Assembly (NCBI GenBank): GCA_021793595.1
Contig: JAJYSL010000007.1
Location: 1 to 64,000, forward strand
DNA: 64,000 nucleotides
Direction: 5' to 3'
Source of the DNA: Acidobacteriota bacterium
Lineage (GTDB): Bacteria; Acidobacteriota; Terriglobia; Terriglobales; Acidobacteriaceae
In this document: positions 17,491-27,490 of the stretch, one piece after another
Layout: each line of letters starts with the position of its first letter
How positions within the stretch are numbered: the first letter of the stretch is position 1
The notes under the pieces: generated by a model
What the model was told of the DNA's origin: nothing
Database searches by the model: none
What the model saw: only the letters and a program-made list of their open reading frames with translations
Program-made: the position numbers and the translations under genes

Positions 17491-19056
17491 CTATCGCGCC
17501 GCGTGCGGAGTTGCTGTCTCGAGGAAATAGAAATTTCCAGACGGAGAAGCGTCCACGCCGCTGATTCTGCGGTTGTGGATCACGACGGAATCAAGGAACC
17601 AAAGCGGTAGAGTCGGCATTTCCTTCGCCAAAATTTGCTGTACCTGAACATACAGAATGCGGCGCTTCGCCTGGTCGGATTCGGAGGCTGCCGCCTGCAG
17701 AAGTCGATCGACATTTGCATTGGAATAATCACCACGGTTGGCTCCATGCGGCGGAACGCTCGCTGAAGCAAAGGCGTAATGGAAGATGTCGGGGTCTTCA
17801 TTGCCGCCAATCCAACGCAGACTGTAGACGCCAAAGGAGCCGTGCGAAATGTCGGAATAAAATGTGGCAAATTCGAAGCTGCGCACGTCGAGCGCGATTC
17901 CAACTGCTCGCAACTGCTGTTGCAATGTCATTGCCAGTTCTCGTGCGCCCCCGTCGTTGGATGTCTTCATCGTTAGATGGAAGCGAATCCCATCGGGTCC
18001 AGGCTTATATCCGGCACCGTCAAGAAGTTGTTTCGCTCGCTCTGGATTGTAGTCATAGTGCGCCCCATCCCCCGTGTAGGCCCAATGATTCGGGGGCAGC
18101 AGACTGTCAGCCGATCGAGCCATGCCGCGCAACAATGTGGCGATGATCAACGGCCGATTCACCGCATACGCGATAGCTTGCCGCACGCCAATATCGCGCA
18201 AGTGCGGGTCACGCAAATTGAATGTGAGATATTGCACGACCGTCCCCGGCGATTCTGCCACACTCAGGCGTTTGTCGTTTTCCATCGACCAGATCATGTC
18301 GGGAGATAGTGCGTTCGATGCGACATCCGCCGAGCCCTTGCGCAGCGCCAGCGCCCGCGTCATTTCATCGGGAATCACTTCGAATCGCAATCGCGCGATT
18401 TTCGGAACTGTCTGCCAACTCAGCGGATTGCGCTCGAGCACAACTTCCTTGTCGAGTTCCTGGCTGACGAAACGAAATGGCCCGGTGCCGATCGGGTGCT
18501 GTTGAAAATCACGCCCGCTTCCGTACGGAACAATGCCGAGAGCGCCATCGGAAAGGTTCCACAACAGTGCGGCATCGGGCTGCTTCATGTGAATGACCAT
18601 GGTTTGTGGATCGGTCGCATCGATCGATGCAATGTTGCGGTAGGCCTGATATTTTGAGGTCAAAATGCTGTGGTCGCGCATTGTGTCGAGTGTCCACTTC
18701 ACATCGCGCGCCGTGAACGGCTGGCCATTCTGAAATTTCACCCGTGCTCGCAAATGAAAAATATACGTTAGAGGATTGGGCGTCTCCCACGATATCGCAA
18801 GGTCAGGCTGCAGGTTGAAATGTGCATCTTTTTTTACGAGGGAATCGAAGATTAGTTCGTCGATGCGCTCCGATTGAGCGTCAACTCCAATGCGCGGATC
18901 GAGGTTGGTCGGGCTGCTTTCAATCGCGACCGTCACTGTATTCGGATCAACGGGTTTCTGTCTGCACCCTTGCAGGGTGGCTGCGCTGCCCAGTGAAATG
19001 GTCGCCAGGACGATCGATGCTGCGGTGCGAGTGAAGCCCGCACGCCGGTTATGCAT
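17491..19056 (-). CDS. Family-5 solute-binding lipoprotein (peptide/nickel/muropeptide type)
   Basis: About 521 residues. ATG 19,056 gives a clean lipoprotein signal peptide ending LQGC and overlaps anmK by eight bases, so it was chosen over longer frames. The mature protein is an SBP_bac_5 family periplasmic binding protein (SSPTNLDPRIG at the start of the mature domain, DVKWTLD and AYAVNRP later). It is the final gene of a mutS-nagZ-anmK operon, which suggests the ligand is a peptidoglycan fragment (compare MppA in Enterobacteria). No permease or ATPase is adjacent; the orphan DppB-like permease at 8.2 kb is a possible partner. Confidence 0.82.
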   Translation of the reverse strand: MHNRRAGFTRTAASIVLATISLGSAATLQGCRQKPVDPNTVTVAIESSPTNLDPRIGVDAQSERIDELIFDSLVKKDAHFNLQPDLAISWETPNPLTYIFHLRARVKFQNGQPFTARDVKWTLDTMRDHSILTSKYQAYRNIASIDATDPQTMVIHMKQPDAALLWNLSDGALGIVPYGSGRDFQQHPIGTGPFRFVSQELDKEVVLERNPLSWQTVPKIARLRFEVIPDEMTRALALRKGSADVASNALSPDMIWSMENDKRLSVAESPGTVVQYLTFNLRDPHLRDIGVRQAIAYAVNRPLIIATLLRGMARSADSLLPPNHWAYTGDGAHYDYNPERAKQLLDGAGYKPGPDGIRFHLTMKTSNDGGARELAMTLQQQLRAVGIALDVRSFEFATFYSDISHGSFGVYSLRWIGGNEDPDIFHYAFASASVPPHGANRGDYSNANVDRLLQAAASESDQAKRRILYVQVQQILAKEMPTLPLWFLDSVVIHNRRISGVDASPSGNFYFLETATPHAAR

Positions 19057-20251
19057 GCGTGATCTTTCCCAGGACGGCCGCGCGTGTTGCGCCAGTGGCT
19101 CGCGGTAAGTTGCCCGGCTGGCCATGCCAAGTCTGGTACGCCAGCAGCGCGAATGCCATCGCTTCCTTCGCTGCCGCGGGCATTCCAAACTCGTCGCTGG
19201 TCTTGGTGTTGATTTTTCCCAGCGACTCCAATTCCAGCCGGATCATTTCCATCAGCGTAAGGTTGCGTGCGCCTCCACCCGCGACAATATAGTCCGTCGC
19301 AATGCTGCCTAGCGCGGTCGCAACAAAATCCCTCCATGCTCGTCCGATGCTTCTCGCGGTGAGCGCCGTGGCGGTCGCAACTGCATCCTCGGGGCGCTTG
19401 CTTTGTTTGCGGCAATCCGCCAGAAAGCGTGCGACAAATTCGCGCCCAAACTGCTCTCTGCCGGCAGATTTTGGCGGAGATGCCTGAAAGAATCGTCCGC
19501 GCAAATAGTGTCCGACGACTGAGTCCAGCACGCGACCGACTTTCGCCGTCGTACCCTGCGCGTCATATTTCTTGCCGAAGCATTCTGCCATCAATGCATC
19601 GATTACCATATTTGCCGGGCCGGTGTCGAAAGCAAATATCTGCTGCTGTGAGGCGCCTGCCGGAATGACCGTCAGGTTGGCGATTCCTCCAAGATTTTGC
19701 AATACCCGATTGCGTGTGGGGTGGTGAAACGCTACGTAATCCAATAGCGGTACCAATGGCGCGCCCTGGCCACCAAGAACCAGGTCCGAAGGCCGAAAGT
19801 CCGACACCACAGGAACGCCAAGTTCGGCGGCAATGACAGAAGCTTCTCCCATCTGCCATGTGCAGGCTACCAGTGCGCCAAGAAATTGCCGGGCGACGCT
19901 TTGGTGATAGATAGTCTGGCCGTGGCAGCCCACAAGATCAAGCCGCGCCGGGTGCTTTTTTAGCGTCAACTTCACTGCATCGGCATACAGATGTCCCAGG
20001 CGCCAATGAAGCCGAGACATGTCTGCGACAGAAGCAGCGTCAGCATTCATCATTTGCAAAATGCATTTGCGAACCGCCGCCGGATAGGGAACCGCAACAT
20101 GCGACAGCAGCCGCATGCGCGGAAAATGATCGGGTGAGTTTCGCGACGACGTTATCCTGACGAGAGCGACGTCGATGCCGTCAGCAGATGTTCCGCTCAT
20201 AATTCCAGCGACGATCATCGAGCGGCTTTCTTTGCCGGAAGAGGTTTTCAT
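19049..20251 (-). CDS. anmK: Anhydro-N-acetylmuramic acid kinase
   Basis: A 400-residue sugar kinase that converts 1,6-anhydro-MurNAc plus ATP to MurNAc-6-phosphate, a step in cell-wall recycling. The nucleotide-binding signature GIMSGTSADGIDVALV is near the N-terminus, with VGCHGQTIYH and VAGGGARN downstream. It overlaps nagZ as ATGA upstream and the binding-protein gene by eight bases downstream. MurQ etherase and an anhydro-muropeptide permease are not visible nearby. Confidence 0.92.
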   Translation of the reverse strand: MKTSSGKESRSMIVAGIMSGTSADGIDVALVRITSSRNSPDHFPRMRLLSHVAVPYPAAVRKCILQMMNADAASVADMSRLHWRLGHLYADAVKLTLKKHPARLDLVGCHGQTIYHQSVARQFLGALVACTWQMGEASVIAAELGVPVVSDFRPSDLVLGGQGAPLVPLLDYVAFHHPTRNRVLQNLGGIANLTVIPAGASQQQIFAFDTGPANMVIDALMAECFGKKYDAQGTTAKVGRVLDSVVGHYLRGRFFQASPPKSAGREQFGREFVARFLADCRKQSKRPEDAVATATALTARSIGRAWRDFVATALGSIATDYIVAGGGARNLTLMEMIRLELESLGKINTKTSDEFGMPAAAKEAMAFALLAYQTWHGQPGNLPRATGATRAAVLGKITHA

Positions 20252-21348
20252 TCCGTCGCCTCGCGAGTCGCGTGTGCAACCCTGGCACGCAAATGTCGCT
20301 GCGCGTTTTGTAACTGCTTCAGGCCGGCGGCAGAAAGCGGTCGAGGAGGAACCGACTTCTTCAGTAACCGCAGTTTCGAGTTCGCAACTCGTCTGGCCGC
20401 TCTGTCGACCGCGCGTGCAAAAGCGGGCGAACGTTCCGCCTCACGCAGCAGGGCTTCATGCGTGGCCAGAACGCGGTCGGCGCGATGGCAGATTTCCAGC
20501 AGGTCTGTTCCAGCGGCGATGGCCTCGATCGCGGCGGATTCGGCGGACGCGTGGTTGAGGACCCCGCCCATCTCCATGTCGTCCGAGATGACAAGCCCGC
20601 GATAGCGCATTTTCTCTCGCAGCACTTCCTGTATCCAGAAATGTGAGAGCGACGCCGGTCGCGACGGCTTCTCTATTTTCGGATAGGCGGCGTGATTCAC
20701 CATCACCAGCGGCAGCTCGGCACGCAGCCTACGGTACGGCTCCAGATCCTGCTCCCAGATTTGCTGCCAGGTTCGGCGGATGCTCGGAGTCGTCTTGTGC
20801 GAATCCAATGATCCGCCGCCTAGACCGGGGAAATGCTTGCCGCATGCCAGGACTCCGTATTGCTGCAGCCCGGCGATGAATTCTTGAGCATAGGCAGTCA
20901 CTTTCGCTGGATCGGCAGAGACGACGCGGGTTCCCATGACTCCGCGGGAAATCGGCAATGCCAAATCCAACACCGGCGCCAGGTCCAGATTGAAGCCGAG
21001 CGCATGCAGCATTCGTCCAATCAGCGCGCCGCTCTCCCGGATAATCGGGGGATGATGCGTCGCTGCAACTTCCGCAGCGGAGGGCGTCGGCCCGACCAGG
21101 TCGCGCAGACGATCGACCGTGCCACCTTCGATATCCACGCATCGAAAATACGGTGCTGTAAGCGCGAACGCAGCTTGCTGCCACAGCGCATGTAACTGGG
21201 CCGCCGTCTCTAGATTGCGACGAAACAGAATGATTCCGCTCGGTTGCAGGCTGCGCAGCCATGCAGTTTCCAACGCCGATAGCGACGTCGACTCGACGCC
21301 GACAATCAGCAGCGACCCGACGCGATGACGCAATGTGGGCGTCTTCAT
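20248..21348 (-). CDS. nagZ: Glycoside hydrolase family 3 beta-N-acetylhexosaminidase
   Basis: A 366-residue NagZ-type enzyme that removes GlcNAc from GlcNAc-anhydroMurNAc peptides. The family motif KHFPGLGGGSLDSH contains the catalytic His/Asp loop, and the nucleophile Asp lies in ISDDMEMGG. The canonical KHFPGHGDT is altered to KHFPGLGGG, so part of the loop differs from well-studied enzymes. It overlaps mutS and anmK by 4 bp each. No signal peptide is present, consistent with cytoplasmic recycling. Confidence 0.88.
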   Translation of the reverse strand: MKTPTLRHRVGSLLIVGVESTSLSALETAWLRSLQPSGIILFRRNLETAAQLHALWQQAAFALTAPYFRCVDIEGGTVDRLRDLVGPTPSAAEVAATHHPPIIRESGALIGRMLHALGFNLDLAPVLDLALPISRGVMGTRVVSADPAKVTAYAQEFIAGLQQYGVLACGKHFPGLGGGSLDSHKTTPSIRRTWQQIWEQDLEPYRRLRAELPLVMVNHAAYPKIEKPSRPASLSHFWIQEVLREKMRYRGLVISDDMEMGGVLNHASAESAAIEAIAAGTDLLEICHRADRVLATHEALLREAERSPAFARAVDRAARRVANSKLRLLKKSVPPRPLSAAGLKQLQNAQRHLRARVAHATREATE

Positions 21349-23966
21349 GTGCGCGTTCCCATCGCCGGCGATCCGTCGCGAACTTCCTGTTGCAGTTCCT
21401 GCAACAGATTTAGCGCCTGCATTGGCGTCAATGAATTCAGGTCGAGCGATTGGATTTGATCGACAACTCGCTGGGACAATGGAGTGAACAGTGTCATCTG
21501 CACATCCGGTTCGCGACTGGACTCTATTTCCCGCTTCTCCGATCGTTCATGCTGGCGCAAAATCTCTCTCGCTCGCACCACCACTTCTTGCGGAATTCCT
21601 GCCAGCCGTGCCACTTCAATTCCGTAGCTTTTATTGGCTGCGCCCTCTTCAATCGCGTGGAGAAAGACGATTCCCTTAGGGTTTTCCTGCACCGTGACGC
21701 GCAGATTTTTCAGTCGAGGCAAAATTCCTGCGAGCATGGTCAACTCGTGGTAATGCGTTGCGAATAAAGTTCTTGAGGATAAAACGTCATGTATATGTTC
21801 AACTGTGGCCCAGGCAAGAGACATGCCGTCGAAGGTGGCCGTCCCACGTCCCATCTCGTCCAGCAGCAGCAGCGATCGCGGCGTGGCTGTGTGCAAGATC
21901 GTAGCCGTCTCGGTCATCTCCACCATAAAAGTAGAACGACCCTCGGCGACATTGTCACTGGCGCCGATGCGCGTATAAATGCGATCCACCAAGCCCAGTC
22001 GCATCCGCTGTGCCGGAACAAAACATCCCATCTGCGCCAGGATCACCAGCAGAGCGGCCTGGCGAAGATACGTGGATTTGCCACCCATGTTCGGGCCCGT
22101 CAGCAACAAAAGGCTCGGCCCTTCAGTGTCGAGATAGAGACTGTTGGGAACGAACCTGCCTTCCGACGACTGCTCCATGTGCCACTCAATCACGGGATGA
22201 CGCGCCGCCAACGCCTCGAAAACGCCTGAGTCGTCGACTTCAGGCCGCACATAACGTCGCGCCGCCGCAAGCTGAGCAAAACATGCCAGCAGGTCGATTT
22301 CGGCAACTGTCTCCGCAGCGGCACGAATGCGGGCGCTCGCCGCTAAAATCGTCTGGCGCAGTTCCAGAAAGATGCGCCGCTCAATTTCCAGGCAGCGCTC
22401 CTGCGCGCCCAGCACACTGCGTTCGTAATCCTTCAGCTCCTGCGTGGTAAAGCGCTCCGCGTTTACCAGCGTTTGCTTGCGTTCATAGTCCGCGGGAACA
22501 TTGTCGAGATTCGATTTTGTGATTTCAATGTAGTAGCCGAAAACGGAGTTGTACCGCACCTTCAGCGATCCAATGCCAGTCCGCTGGCGCTCGCGCTCCT
22601 CAATGGCCGCAATCGATTGTTTCCCGCTCAGGCTAAGCGATCGAAGTTGATCCAGTTCCGCATCCACTCCAGCAGCGATCACTCCACCATCTTCCAAACG
22701 CACCGGAGGCTGTTCTGCGAGTGTCGTTGAAATCGTATGCTTCAAGTCTTCAAGGCAATCCAGCGACGACTGCATTTGTTTCCACGCGAGAGACTGAAGC
22801 GGCGCAATCGCTGCGGCTACCAATGGCAATTTCGCCGCGGAACCGCCGAGAGCCAGCAAGTCGCGGGGTCCGGCACTGTCGAGCGAAATCCGGCTCAACA
22901 ATCTTTCTAGATCAAGAATGTCCGCGATGCTGTTGCGTACACGCTCGCGACTCTGCAAATCGCTGTGCAGTTCGGCGACACCGTTGAGACGTTCATGGAT
23001 GGCAGCCAGTTCGATCAGCGGCCGCAGGATCGTGGCGCGCAGCTTGCGCTTGCCCATGGGCGTCTGGCACAGGTCCAGCGTATGAAACAGCGTCGTATGC
23101 CGTCGAGCATCCGGCATCAGCGGCTCGACGAGTTCCAAATTTCGCACGGTCACGGCGTCAAGTTGAAGACATCCGCTGTGTTCGTAATAGCGGACGCGGT
23201 CGATATGTTCCAATTGGCCGAGTTGTGTGGCGCGCAGATAGTGCACAATGCTGCCCGCCGCAACCGCGGCTGTTGCGTGGCCCTCTAACCCGAACCCGGC
23301 CAGTTCACGCGTTCCCAGATGATTTTCCAGCAGCGGCACTGCATAATCCCGCGTCAGTACCCAGGGTTCAAGATGCGTCACCGTGCGGGACCGCAAGGCA
23401 TCTTCAAGTGATGCAGCAAGCCCGCCACTATTTTCGGCCAGCAAAATTTCAGCAGGATTGAACCGTGCCAGTTCGTCGCTGGCCTGGTTTACGGCATCCT
23501 TTGCATCGCGGCCGCGGAATTCTGTGGCGCGAAAATCGCCCGTCGAGTTATCCAGCAGCGCCAACCCAATCGCCGAACCGTCGAAACATAGAGCCGCTAG
23601 AAAATTGTTCTGTTCCGAGTGCAACGTGGGGTCAATTGCGGTGCCCGGCGTCAGCACCCGGGTCACCTCTCGGCGCACAATGGTTTTTGTCAGCTTGGGA
23701 TCTTCCAGTTGCTCGCAGATGGCGATGCGATAGCCCAGCCGCAACAAGCGTGTGATGTACTGGTCTGCGGCGTGATGGGGCACCCCGCACATGGGGATGG
23801 CCCGTTCCTTGTCGCGCGATGTGAGGGTGATCTGAAGTTCGCGCGCCGCAGTCTTGGCGTCCTCATAAAACAGCTCGTAAAAATCGCCCAATCGAAAGAA
23901 GAGTAGTGTATCTGGATGTTTCTGTTTGGCTGCGGCATACTGCCGCATCAATGGCGTAGAGGCCAT
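21345..23966 (-). CDS. mutS: DNA mismatch repair ATPase MutS
   Basis: About 873 residues. The N-terminal mismatch-recognition domain has GDFYELF (the Phe-x-Glu motif). The C-terminal ABC-type ATPase has Walker A GPNMGGKST, Walker B LLLDEMGRGT and an ATHYHELT switch. ATG 23,966 puts the conserved TPLMRQY just after the start; a TTG at 24,035 is in frame but makes an unusual extension. It is the first gene of a four-gene overlapping operon with nagZ, anmK and a binding protein. No mutL is in the window. Confidence 0.92.
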   Translation of the reverse strand: MASTPLMRQYAAAKQKHPDTLLFFRLGDFYELFYEDAKTAARELQITLTSRDKERAIPMCGVPHHAADQYITRLLRLGYRIAICEQLEDPKLTKTIVRREVTRVLTPGTAIDPTLHSEQNNFLAALCFDGSAIGLALLDNSTGDFRATEFRGRDAKDAVNQASDELARFNPAEILLAENSGGLAASLEDALRSRTVTHLEPWVLTRDYAVPLLENHLGTRELAGFGLEGHATAAVAAGSIVHYLRATQLGQLEHIDRVRYYEHSGCLQLDAVTVRNLELVEPLMPDARRHTTLFHTLDLCQTPMGKRKLRATILRPLIELAAIHERLNGVAELHSDLQSRERVRNSIADILDLERLLSRISLDSAGPRDLLALGGSAAKLPLVAAAIAPLQSLAWKQMQSSLDCLEDLKHTISTTLAEQPPVRLEDGGVIAAGVDAELDQLRSLSLSGKQSIAAIEERERQRTGIGSLKVRYNSVFGYYIEITKSNLDNVPADYERKQTLVNAERFTTQELKDYERSVLGAQERCLEIERRIFLELRQTILAASARIRAAAETVAEIDLLACFAQLAAARRYVRPEVDDSGVFEALAARHPVIEWHMEQSSEGRFVPNSLYLDTEGPSLLLLTGPNMGGKSTYLRQAALLVILAQMGCFVPAQRMRLGLVDRIYTRIGASDNVAEGRSTFMVEMTETATILHTATPRSLLLLDEMGRGTATFDGMSLAWATVEHIHDVLSSRTLFATHYHELTMLAGILPRLKNLRVTVQENPKGIVFLHAIEEGAANKSYGIEVARLAGIPQEVVVRAREILRQHERSEKREIESSREPDVQMTLFTPLSQRVVDQIQSLDLNSLTPMQALNLLQELQQEVRDGSPAMGTRT

Positions 23967-24193
23967 TTCCAGGGTTGGATTCGGGCTGGCGCTGGATACG
24001 GACAGACGGCTTCTCCGGGAGCTTGGGCGCAACAAAAATGACGGGCGGCCTTTCCTTTAAAGATAGGCCATCGGGAACGATGTGTACCAATCTACAGCAT
24101 TGGAAATCGTGTACCTTTTCAGGGCAACAAGGCAGACGCCTCCAATCGATTCCGTGTCGTCCCCTCGAAAAGGCGAATGTGTTCTGGGTCACA

Positions 24194-24209
24194 TGTGTCC
24201 TGCATCACA
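24194..24209. promoter_or_regulatory. Candidate Crp/Fnr box upstream of the hemX-like/hemACD operon
   Basis: TGTGT-CCTGCA-TCACA, one mismatch from TGTGA-N6-TCACA. TATACT at 24,234-24,239 is a likely -10 element; the box centre lies about 44 bp before the implied start site, near the class II activator position. No good -35 is present, as expected for an activated promoter. The 310-base gap between mutS and the hemX-like gene holds nothing else recognisable. Confidence 0.5.
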
Positions 24210-24276
24210 GTAAAGTGCCTTTTGTCTGAGCTATATACTTACTTGTACGTTCTCTTTGGGAGCGGTTCTTCGAGCG

Positions 24277-25098
24277 ATGGCAATGTATCTCATCTGGCTG
24301 CGGGTCGCACTGGTTCTGTACGGCGTCTCCAGCCTTACGGTCATTCCAGATGTGCTGACCGGCCATGATCGCTGGCGTAAATTTGTGCATCCGGTCTGCG
24401 TTTCCGCCTTTTATTTTCATCTGGTTGCGCTGGTGGAGATGATGCGTCTGGCCCATCACTGGGTACCGGCCAGTCTGCATGAAGTTGAAACCTCATTTGC
24501 CCTTGTACTGACGATCACGTTTTTGGCGATTTATTGGCGCTACCGGGCTATTTCCTTCGGATTATTTGTGTTGCCCGTCATTTTTCTGCTTTTGCTTCTG
24601 CCGGCAGCGCAGCCGGACCACGCCCCTGTGTCCAGCCAGTGGATGCATAACGGGTGGATTCTGCTGCACATCGCGCTTCTGCTGGTGGCGTATACGTTAT
24701 TGTTGTTCAGTCTGCTCTCCAGCCTGCTCTACCTGATCCAGGAACGGCGTTTGAAGAACAAGCAAATCGGCGGCATTTTCAGCCACCTGCCGCCGCTCGA
24801 TACCATCGATCACATCGCGTTTGTGACCCTCGTCATCGGCTTGCCCTGCATGACGCTGGGTCTTCTGGCCGGCGCTTTGATAGCCCAGGAAAGCGTGGGA
24901 GCCGCCTATTTTCTCGACCCGAAGGTGCTGCTCTCGATTGGCATGTGGGTGCTCTACGTGTGCATGCTTTACGTCCGTCGCCACACCGGCTTGCGCGGCA
25001 AGAGGGCCGTCTATTTATCGTCTCTGGTCTTTCTGATGGCGCTCACGGTCTGGGTCGCAAACCAGTTCAGCACTGTCCATAGGTTCCCAGCGCCATGA
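24277..25098 (+). CDS. HemX/CcsA-like membrane protein
   Basis: About 273 residues with eight predicted transmembrane helices, in the CcsA/HemX superfamily. True CcsA heme-handling proteins carry a tryptophan-rich WWD motif; the corresponding stretch here (AAYFLDPKVLLSIGMW) lacks those tryptophans. It is therefore closer to HemX, which sits beside hemA in many bacteria and affects glutamyl-tRNA reductase levels. ATG 24,277 is preferred to a TTG 21 bases upstream. Its stop overlaps hemA as ATGA. The role in heme supply is inferred from position and family. Confidence 0.7.
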   Translation: MAMYLIWLRVALVLYGVSSLTVIPDVLTGHDRWRKFVHPVCVSAFYFHLVALVEMMRLAHHWVPASLHEVETSFALVLTITFLAIYWRYRAISFGLFVLPVIFLLLLLPAAQPDHAPVSSQWMHNGWILLHIALLLVAYTLLLFSLLSSLLYLIQERRLKNKQIGGIFSHLPPLDTIDHIAFVTLVIGLPCMTLGLLAGALIAQESVGAAYFLDPKVLLSIGMWVLYVCMLYVRRHTGLRGKRAVYLSSLVFLMALTVWVANQFSTVHRFPAP

Positions 25099-26552
25099 AC
25101 TTCGTCCTCATCGGCGTCAATCACAAATCTGCGCCACTGCAGGTGCGGGAGAGGCTTGCCATTCCATCCGCACGCCTGCAGGAAGCTACGCTCTCATTGC
25201 TGAGCGTGCCCTGTGTGCGCGAGGGCATGATTCTTTCCACTTGCAACCGGGTCGAATTCCTCACCTACCAGGAACCGGCGCAGGCCGATCTGCTGGAGTT
25301 TATCCAGAACTATTTTGCCATCGGTAAAGAAGCACTCCACCCCTACATGTATGAATATCGCGCGTCGGAAGTCGTTCGCCACGTGTTCCGTGTAGCCTCC
25401 AGTCTGGACTCGCTGGTTGTTGGCGAGCCGCAAATCCTGGGGCAGGTAAAAGAGTCCTACTCCTTGGCGAGATCGATCGGCAGCATCAACACCAACTTGG
25501 ATCCGCTGATGCAGCGCGCCTTTACTGTCGCCCGCAAAGTGCGCAACCAGACCAGCATCGGCATTTCTTCGGTTTCGATTGCGTCGGTGGCCGTGGATCT
25601 AGCCCGCAAAATCTTCGGTTCATTGCAGGGCAGAACCGTTCTAATGATGGGCGCAGGCAAGATGGGAGAACTGTCGGTCCGCAGCATGATGCAGCACGGG
25701 GCCAGCACGATTTATATCTGCAATCGCACCTATGAACGCGCTGTTGAGCTGGCCGGTAAATTTCCCGGCGTACGTTCTGAGAGCGGCACTGCGGCAGGTC
25801 AAACCGCAATCGTTCAGCCCATCTCGTACGACTTGCTACACCAGTATGCTGCCACAGCGGACATCATCGTCAGCTCCACCGGGGCCGAGGATCCTGTTTT
25901 TAAGCGCGCGCATGCGGAGCAATACATGCAGCGACGCAAGCAGCGGCCCATGTTTTTTATCGACATTGCTGTGCCCCGCGATGTGGATCCGGAGATCAAC
26001 AGCGTGGAAGGTGTTTTCGTCTACAACATCGATGACCTGCAGGCCGTCGCTGTCTCGAACATGTCCAGCCGCACCAAGGAAGCGAGGGACGCCGAGTTGA
26101 TTATTCGTACCGAAGTGGAGCGGTATACGCAGCGAATGCAGTCGCTCAACGGAGTGCCTTCGATCGTGGCCTTGCAGCAGACTCTGGAAGATGTCCGGCA
26201 GAATGAGATGCGCCGCATGGCGCCTCGTTTGGCGCAGTTGTCCAGCGAGCAACTGCAAGCTGTCGAGCAGATGACTCGCGCTCTGGTTCACAAGTTGCAA
26301 CATGCGCCAATACAGGCCATCAAGCGCGCCGCGCAAGAAGGCGACCGCGAAACCTTGGCCGTAATTCAAAGTGTTTTCGATCTGGAGCATCGCGAAAAGT
26401 CCACCGAAGCGACCGGGACTGCCGCGTCGATCGCTTCACAAAACGATTCCCAAGAGACCGTATTCATCCCCACTCCTGACGCGACAGCAGTCACGAGCGC
26501 GGATGCTACCCCCGCGAAACCGGCCGAAGTCAAGCAGGAGAGCTTACTTTGA
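25095..26552 (+). CDS. hemA: Glutamyl-tRNA reductase
   Basis: A 485-residue enzyme that reduces glutamyl-tRNA to glutamate-1-semialdehyde, the first committed step of tetrapyrrole synthesis by the C5 route. Visible are GVNHKSAPL at the N-terminus, the catalytic Cys in LSTCNRVEF, and the NADPH-binding GAGKMGELS. A Ser/Thr/Ala-rich tail of about 50 residues extends past the dimerisation domain. It is coupled by overlap to the hemX-like gene and to hemC, matching a heme operon. Confidence 0.94.
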   Translation: MNFVLIGVNHKSAPLQVRERLAIPSARLQEATLSLLSVPCVREGMILSTCNRVEFLTYQEPAQADLLEFIQNYFAIGKEALHPYMYEYRASEVVRHVFRVASSLDSLVVGEPQILGQVKESYSLARSIGSINTNLDPLMQRAFTVARKVRNQTSIGISSVSIASVAVDLARKIFGSLQGRTVLMMGAGKMGELSVRSMMQHGASTIYICNRTYERAVELAGKFPGVRSESGTAAGQTAIVQPISYDLLHQYAATADIIVSSTGAEDPVFKRAHAEQYMQRRKQRPMFFIDIAVPRDVDPEINSVEGVFVYNIDDLQAVAVSNMSSRTKEARDAELIIRTEVERYTQRMQSLNGVPSIVALQQTLEDVRQNEMRRMAPRLAQLSSEQLQAVEQMTRALVHKLQHAPIQAIKRAAQEGDRETLAVIQSVFDLEHREKSTEATGTAASIASQNDSQETVFIPTPDATAVTSADATPAKPAEVKQESLL

Positions 26553-27490
26553 TTCGCATTGGGAGTCGTGGCTCCGCCCTTGCGCGCTGGCAGGCCGATC
26601 ACATCGCTGCGGAGTTGCGTGATCGCGGTCACCAGGTCTCCATAGAGATTCTGGTCACGACGGGCGATCGCGTACAGCACGCGCCGTTCATGCAGGTTGG
26701 CACCAAGGGAATGTTTACCAAAGAGATAGAAGAGGCGCTGGCCGACGAGCGCATCGATCTCGCCGTTCACAGCTTGAAAGACCTGCCGACGGAGTTGTCG
26801 GAAGAATTCATCATCGCGGCCATTCCAAAGCGTGCCGATGCACGTGACGCGTTCGTGTCTGTTCGCCATAACGATTTTGCCTCGTTGCCCGTTGGTGCGG
26901 TTGTTGGCACAAGCAGTTTGAGGCGCCAGGCACAATTGCGCGCATTGCGCTCCGATCTCGACATTCGCGAACTGCGCGGCAACGTCGACACTCGGCTGCG
27001 CAAACTGCACCAGGGACAATACGACGCCATCATTCTGGCTGCCGCGGGTTTGGATCGGTTGAGTCTCGCTGCCGATGTGAAGGAGCTATTTTCACCGCAA
27101 CAAATGTGTCCCGCAGCGGGGCAGGGAGCACTCGCCATTGAGTGCCGGACAAACGATCGCGCGACACTTGCTGCTGTTTCCGCTCTGGATAATGCCGGAA
27201 CACATTTTGCAGTGCTTGTCGAGCGTGCTGTGCTGGCCACCTTAGGCGGCGGCTGTCATCTTCCGGTGGGCGTGCATTGCGAGCCCGCAAACAATGGCTG
27301 GACCGTGATGGGCGTGGTGGCTCGTCCAGACGGATCGCAAATGTTGCGCGAACAGATGGAATTGCATCAAGAAAACCAGTCGGCTGAAGACGCGGGGTGG
27401 GCCATGGCAAATCGATTGTTAGCGCGCGGCGCAGCGGAATTTCTCGCGGCTGCTGAATCCGCACCTCCGGCGGGAAATGCAGTCAGATGA
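26549..27490 (+). CDS. hemC: Porphobilinogen deaminase (hydroxymethylbilane synthase)
   Basis: A 313-residue enzyme joining four porphobilinogens. The dipyrromethane cofactor Cys lies in LGGGCHLPVG near residue 240, and the Arg-rich substrate loops (GSRGSALARWQ, GTSSLRRQAQL) are present. The start is TTG at 26,549, overlapping the hemA stop; AGGAG eight bases upstream supports this non-ATG start. It overlaps hemD by 4 bp. Confidence 0.94.
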   Translation: MIRIGSRGSALARWQADHIAAELRDRGHQVSIEILVTTGDRVQHAPFMQVGTKGMFTKEIEEALADERIDLAVHSLKDLPTELSEEFIIAAIPKRADARDAFVSVRHNDFASLPVGAVVGTSSLRRQAQLRALRSDLDIRELRGNVDTRLRKLHQGQYDAIILAAAGLDRLSLAADVKELFSPQQMCPAAGQGALAIECRTNDRATLAAVSALDNAGTHFAVLVERAVLATLGGGCHLPVGVHCEPANNGWTVMGVVARPDGSQMLREQMELHQENQSAEDAGWAMANRLLARGAAEFLAAAESAPPAGNAVR

